Source: Euryodendron excelsum
Lineage: Eukaryota > Streptophyta > Magnoliopsida > Ericales > Pentaphylacaceae
DNA length: 64,000 nucleotides
Direction: 5' to 3'
NCBI GenBank assembly: GCA_033060915.1
Contig: CM065397.1
Location: 15,371,001-15,435,000 of the forward strand
This document shows positions 58,735-64,000 of this stretch, piece after piece. Within the stretch, counting starts at the first letter, position 1. Each line of letters begins with the position of its first letter. The position numbers and the translations under genes were made by a program. The notes beneath the pieces are model-generated. The model ran no database searches. It was not told the origin of the DNA and was given only the letters and a program-made list of their open reading frames with translations.

Positions 58735-59850
58735 ATGGCAGGCAGAGGGGCCCCAGTTGCCCTTCTGATTAACCTAACAGGTGCCTAGCCACCCCCAGCC
58801 TATGAACCGCATCGTTTTGTATCGAATGACTCTTTCAAGTCATTCACCTGGACTTAGCTTAAGAAGGGTTGTGTTTTAGACCATAGGATAGACCTAACTC
58901 AGTTTAGAGACCCTTGGTTTTTATGGGTAGATATTTTTGAGGGTCAGGGTTGGGTCCCTCTCACCACTCTCACAGGTGTGGCTGTTTTTATTTTGCTCTC
59001 CAAGTTTACGGTGAACGTTTCCATTTGTTGTGTCACTCCAGGGCATAAGCGGATCACATCCTGGGTTAAGTGGCATGACATTGAGATCACCCCCAGTACT
59101 TTTACTGCTGTAGTAGGACTACCTAGAGTGGTAGATCCTCAGTATAGTTTCCCATCTAGGGGAGCCCTAGAGGATTTCGAGATTGTGTCCACCGAGGTCT
59201 GTTTTCCAGGCACTCAATGGATTGGTCATTGGCAACTATCGGTTATAATGTTGTTCCCAGTATACTCTGCCCTTTTTATTTTTTGTTGTCATTCCATATT
59301 CCCTATTGCTAGATATTTTGACGTTAAGAGGGATAAGGCGAGTTTTTTGTGGGCCATAGGGATGGGGTAGACCATAGATCTCCAGCTATTTATGTTTAGA
59401 GTGCTCGCGGAGGAGTGTCTACACACGCATGCTCAGGGGTCTATCCCATTTGGGGTTATTCTGACCCGGGTGATCGAGGCTGCGCTTGGGGGCCCAGTTC
59501 TAAGTTTGCCTTGACTCTCGCAAGCGAGGGAGTCGATTGATAAGTCCACCATTTAGCCGGGGTTTAGGTCACGGAAACAGCTTCAACAGTAGCAGCAGCC
59601 ATATATGCCTGCTCAGGACCAGACCCAACAGCAGTAGTAGCAGCCATAGGTGCCTGCTTAGGAACAGCTAGATCTAGCAGATCCAAACCAGTATGATCCG
59701 CACATTCAGTTTAAGCACCCACAGGACCAGCTGTGATAGCAGCATTTCTAGCCACAAATGTCAGACCAGTCACTATAGATGCTTGAGCGGATGTAGCAGA
59801 CACTAGATGCCTTAGCTGCAGCATTAGCACGACAGCCTGCTAATATTTGA
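58735..59850 (+). pseudogene. Decayed plant-transposon ORF with 16 in-frame TAG/TGA stops
   Basis: One frame can be followed from the ATG at 58735 to 59850 without a shift. Its layout fits the 'putative plant transposon protein'/ATHILA ORF-1-like family: a short N-terminal part, 'FEGQGWVPL', an alpha-rich core with 'WHDIEITPSTFTAVVGLP', 'RDKASFLWAIG', 'IPFGVILTRVIEAAL', then a Gln/Pro-rich tail. In full-length Athila-like elements such an ORF lies between pol and the 3' LTR. Stops: TAG at 58786, 58855, 59368, 59554, 59590, 59635, 59638, 59647, 59659, 59737, 59749, 59776, 59794; TGA at 59512, 59734, 59848; no TAA. After 59865 a similar coding trend continues in the next frame, again with TGA and TAG. 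The family name is from memory; the frame and stops are read directly. Confidence 0.75.
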
Positions 59851-61195
59851 GGCTAGAGAGTTCCATGGCTTTGGGAGTGACTCAACATCGAGACTTTGCT
59901 ACTGTTCAGGCTACGCATGCCATTCACATTGCTACACTTGAGGGACAGATCTGAGTTCAGATCGATCACATTACTTCACTTGAAGGTTAGGTCCATGGCC
60001 AGTCTAGGCACCTATAACACCACCTCTTGATGATGATGGTGATGATCTACACTAGTATAGGGTTTAGAGGCATCTTATACATACATGGCATATCATTACC
60101 TTACTTGTTGTATCTAAAACCCTGTTTTGATATAGTGGATCATTTTTTTGTTTTTTTTGAGTTTTCTGTTGTACATCCTTTTTTGTATAACCTCTATCTC
60201 TATCCTGTATTTTTGGGTTGTTTAGCTACAGGGATGCTCAGACATTGATATATATCATTCACTTGTACCATTCTGATGGAGATTATGGTATTGTATGGTA
60301 TCAGTATCAGTTTTTCATTATGTTCACACATTTATCCATGTTTTTCCTTAAATATGCTTTTTTAGCTAATTGTGATGGATGTGTTGACCTGTGCATTTCT
60401 AATGCATTATACCACTAGTTGTGACAGTATAAGCTAACTTAAGTTTAAATGGACTCTGTTCTTACTTCTAATTGCATGAGGAGTACTCTCTTCATCTCTA
60501 CCGTATACCTCTTCTAAACCTTTTTTTCACCATTAAATCACTCAATTGATTCGATGATGCTTGATTGTAAATTCTATTAGAGTGAAAGCTATATCTTGTC
60601 AATTTTTTGAATCATTATTTATCTATGAATGTCCCTTCTTGAAGTTATGCTAAGTTCGATACACTTACATCTTTTTCGGTTCTTGTATTAGATTTGTTCA
60701 TTCTGCATTAACTAATATAATTACTCTTTTGTTAAACATATCATTGTGAGAACCATGTGGGTCTTTAATTGCGAGTGTATGTCCAGTGAGGATTGAATCA
60801 AAGCTTTAAAGGTTTGGATTTGCATAAGTGAGTTTCATTGGTGTTGTTTAACATGATTCTGCACCCACACACATGAACCTCTCTTTTACATGACTTGTTG
60901 CATATTCTTGTAAGTTTTGAAGTTTAGAGTGTTTCCATCGATATCTTGAGTGGGTAGTGCATATTTCCCTTAACCTTATCTTGAATTACAGTTCACAAAG
61001 AGATATTTATGGGTATCATCACTAAAAACCCTCACGAGACACTACTCATCTACTAGGGGTAACCTAGGGGTTTAAATGTTTGGTGTATATGCTTAATGCA
61101 CTCGGAATTCCCTTGAAAAAGAACATTACTTTTTGTACATATCTCTTCTTTTATATATTTTTGCTAGGGACTAGCAAAAGCTAAGTTGGGGGTAT
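59851..61195 (+). other. 3' interior of the plus-strand Athila-like element
   Basis: From 59865 to about 60000 a shifted frame may continue the decayed ORF with a coiled-coil-like stretch. The rest is non-coding and AT-rich; 60430-61195 matches 51536-52330 in reverse. The polypurine tract is at 61183-61195. Confidence 0.6.
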
Positions 61196-62693
61196 TGATT
61201 GCACCTTAAAAGTCTAATCTTAATACCCTAATTAGTGGTTTGTTAGCCCTATTATATTTCTTAGAATAAGTTTTCAGTAATAAATTGCTCTAAAAGGATT
61301 TTCTTTGTCTATTGAAGGTTTTTTGGGCTAAAAGGTCAAAAATGGACCAAAAGTGCAGGAAAACCATTCGGACGGTGGATTTATCGTCTGGACAGTCAAT
61401 TCACCATTCGGACACACTTCAAATGGAACGAGATACCGTCTGGATGCTACATCGGATGGGGAACCTCCAGAGTTAAGTTTTTGCATTTAAAACCATTCCA
61501 TAGTCATGTTTTTGTGTTTGAAGACCATTTGGACGACATAGCTAACCGTCCAGACGGTCAAATACCCGTTCGGATGCACCGTCTGGATGCACATCAGACG
61601 CATGCCAGACGCACTTCGGACAGTGTGCACAGAATTCAACTATAAATCTAGCAACAGCCAAAAAGAGAGGGGGATTTGGATTTTTGGTAAGAGTTGTGAA
61701 GGCTGAGGGAGAAATCTGAGAAGAATGTTTGATTTTGGTTGTATTTGTTTTGGATTTTGTAGTAAGAATTTTTAGAAGAATGTTTGGGATAAAATCTTGC
61801 TACATTTTTGTCTCATTCTTTGTTATCTTCCCCATTATTTCCTTGTAATCTAAATAAGAGTTTTTGTTTAATAACCTTTAGATTTATAGCTTTAGATGTT
61901 AGTTATTCGTTCTTGTAAACTTTCTCCTATAAGTTTCTTTAGCTAAACCCATTGTTTGGGTGCAAACGTGAAAATCTACCAAAGGAGGCATGGGACGAAA
62001 AAGGGGTCCTTCTAAATCTCTTTGAATATTTTGAGTGTATTTATTTTCTTTTATTGGAATTGATTATTGTAGAAAACTTACACCTATAATTATGATTTGA
62101 TGAACTTGTGGTTTATTTTTAAGAATCTCACAAAGATAATTAAATCTAATTCCAATTAAAAGAGAACCTTAGATTTTAAAGCTAAACATTCCAAATCAAG
62201 AATCCATTGGAAGATCCTTGATTTGAGTTAACCTAAACTCCCCCTTCTAAATTCCATGCCAAAATTGGTAGGTTGGATCAATTGCATCCAAACCCCTTTT
62301 ATTCCATTTTAAACCCTTACTCATTTTGCTGGACTCTCTATTGCTTAAACTAATTTAGTCTTAATTGCTTTAGTTTGCGGTAGAATTCATAAGTCTATTG
62401 AATTACTTTAGTTAGATTTCAATTTTTCAATTTAGTAATTTAATTGTTGTTTTTGATTAATTACTTAATTGATGGTACAAAACCAATCCACAAACCTCGA
62501 AAGAGATTTTTGGTTTAATTTTAATTCTCGTAGATTCAAATCCATCATTGTCTTGTAATTTTAATTTGAATAATTCTTCAAATGTGCTTGTTACTATTGC
62601 TAGATTTGCATAAATCCCATGGACGAACACAATAATGGGGATGCCTCTATTTAAACTACAAATGTCTCTAACGTGTGCATTGAGGGCGAATCA
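61196..62693 (+). repeat. 3' LTR of the plus-strand Athila-like element (about 1.5 kb)
   Basis: It starts TGATTGCACCTTAAAAG and ends GGGCGAATCA, equivalent to the minus-strand ends of the other Athila-like LTRs. The GC-rich palindromic module lies at 61355-61630. An A/T-rich second half includes 'ttgattaattacttaattgatgg'. Confidence 0.8.
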
Positions 62694-62696
62694 ACT

Positions 62697-64000
62697 GGCG
62701 CCCAAATCTTTTACCTTGCATCATAAGTGTTAAAGATCTATTTCTTGCTGCCTCAAAAAATCTCAAAAAGACTAGTGCCAAGCCAAAAAATGGCCTAACG
62801 CCACTGCAACAAGTGCCAGTCACTATTTCAATAGGCCAGTGACCTATAAATACAGGCCACCCTTTGCATATTTTGGATCTACAAAATCACTCCAGAAGCT
62901 CTACCTCTCTGAAAACAAAGCTCAGATTCCCTCAAAACCTTAATTCTCTTAAGCCCTCTCAAACCCTAGCCTCCATACAATCTATACACTCAAATCTTTG
63001 CCTCCAAGCATCCATTGAAGGTCAAGTCCAACCCTTGGAAGCTTTTGAAGATCAACTCAAAGTCCAAGCAAAGTCCACCATCAAAGTATCAAAGCAAAGA
63101 AGAAGACAATGTAAGGTTTTATCTACTTTTATGTAATCTCCCTCTCTCGCTTCTCTCTCTTAACCCACTTGAGTTCTCTTCTATTTTAAGCCCCATATTC
63201 TACCTCGTCTTCTTACATGCTTAGAAAGGCCTTGGAGAGAATCACCGTGCTAGGGATTTTCTTTGAGTTCCACCTAAGACGGTGTGGGTTCGGGCATCTT
63301 CGTTATGTGGTGAAGCCCAACCTTGTATGTTTATATCCCTATTGCATTGTTACTATCATGATCATGCATTCAAAAGTGTTTTCAAACTTGCATTAAAGGT
63401 TGCTTTCAAAACTTGCATTCAAAACCTTTTGCTTCAAAGTTGTTTTCAAAATCACGATTTTAAAATGATTCTAACCATTCCATGGTTAGGGTTATTTTAG
63501 AAAAGTGTTATATTCAATGTGACCATCAAGTCCAAATTTGAGTTCAAGTCTTAAATTGTTTTTTAAGAAATCACAACTCTAAGATGATTCTAGTCATTCT
63601 ATAGTTAGAGTTGTTTTAGGAAAGTGTTATATTCAAAGACACCATCAAAGTCTATATTAGAGTTTCAAACTCTAAATGTTTTCAAAATCACAACCCTAGA
63701 ATGGTTCTAATCTTGTTATGATTAGAATCATTTTAGGAAAGTAAGATATTTAAGAGACTTACAAAAGCCTATATTCAAATCTTTTTAAGATAGGTTTTCT
63801 CTTAAATTCACTTCCTAAAAAAACTATTTTCAAAGATTTCCTTTTCAAAAACCCTTTATCTTGAAGTCCAAGTCAAAACCCTAAAATTCATATTTAGGAA
63901 GCCCTAATTTTCTCACATAAAATCATGCTTTCTATATGCATCAAATCATAGATTTCTAATACCCTTTTTCTACATGAAATCATAGATTTTCTAATTCAAA
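62697..64000 (+). repeat. Fragment of an LTR of the large left-end family
   Basis: From about 62697 the text matches the nested solo LTR read in reverse: 'gcccaaatct', 'gccaagccaaaaaatggcc', TATAAATA at 62845, then the C/T-rich leader and the block 'catggttagggt..ttttagaaaagtgttat' around 63480 and 63620. The fragment starts where the Athila-like LTR ends and continues past the window. The three 'gattctaa/g...agg(a)aaagtg' blocks at 63460-63750 are tandem units of about 120-130 bp. Confidence 0.8.
62845..62852 (+). promoter_or_regulatory. LTR TATA box (right-end fragment)
   Basis: TATAAATA in 'gacctataaatacaggcc', nearly identical to the context at 19045. It is the fourth copy of this promoter in the window. 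Confidence 0.7.

Larger units (their letters stand above)
58670..62693 (+). mobile_element. 5'-truncated Athila/Calypso-like element with 3' LTR
   Basis: It contains a decayed ORF (58735-59850), non-coding sequence, the conserved 3' interior (60430-61195) and a 3' LTR (61196-62693) preceded by the purine tract 'aagttgggggtat'. No 5' LTR, primer site, gag or pol lies to the left, where the duplication unit 2 ends. The left limit is approximate. Confidence 0.75.

Noticed and set aside
1..64000. CRISPR arrays, operons, prophage or bacterial mobile systems
   Set aside because: The tandem arrays have no spacer-repeat alternation, and splice sites, LTR elements and base composition show plant nuclear DNA.

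Overview
The window is nuclear DNA of a flowering plant, most likely a eudicot. It is AT-rich, carries a spliced ammonium transporter gene with GT-AG introns, and is dominated by plant-type LTR retrotransposons, LINE and MITE remnants. Only one gene looks intact. Nothing prokaryotic, viral or CRISPR-like was seen.

Layout. (1) 1-22193: one very large LTR retrotransposon, plus orientation, with LTRs of about 5 kb (the 5' LTR is cut by the window start; the 3' LTR is 17221-22193). It has a PBS-like site at 1192 and a polypurine tract ending at 17220, but no recognisable gag or pol, so it is a non-autonomous element probably derived from the Ogre/Tat lineage. Its interior is split by a solo LTR of the same family (5264-14739, TSD AACAT), itself split by another solo LTR (5368-10225, TSD GCGAC). 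(2) 22194-30288: remnants of Athila-like and other retroelements and AT-rich spacer. (3) 30289-34476: an AMT2-subfamily ammonium transporter gene with three exons (474 aa), TATA box, GA-repeat leader, a hAT-type MITE in intron 2 and a polyadenylation signal. (4) 34480-38360: spacer with a relic of a DAR/YlqF-like GTPase gene and a 129-bp tandem duplication. (5) 38361-58660: a direct segmental duplication. Both units carry the same 5'-truncated LINE insertion, but each was later invaded by different LTR elements (unit 1: nested Athila-like solo LTRs and a 592-bp solo LTR; unit 2: a solo LTR that contains a short Athila-like element with both LTRs). (6) about 58670-62693: a 5'-truncated Athila/Calypso-like element with a decayed ORF whose stop codons are all TAG or TGA. 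(7) 62697-64000: another LTR fragment of the family seen at the left end.

How the parts fit. The transporter is the sole candidate for a working protein: it would conduct ammonium/ammonia across a membrane. The rest records waves of insertion followed by LTR-LTR recombination (six solo LTRs against two elements that keep LTR and internal sequence at both ends) and by sequence decay. Target-site duplications and pre-insertion sites in the paired duplicate let much of the order of events be read directly.
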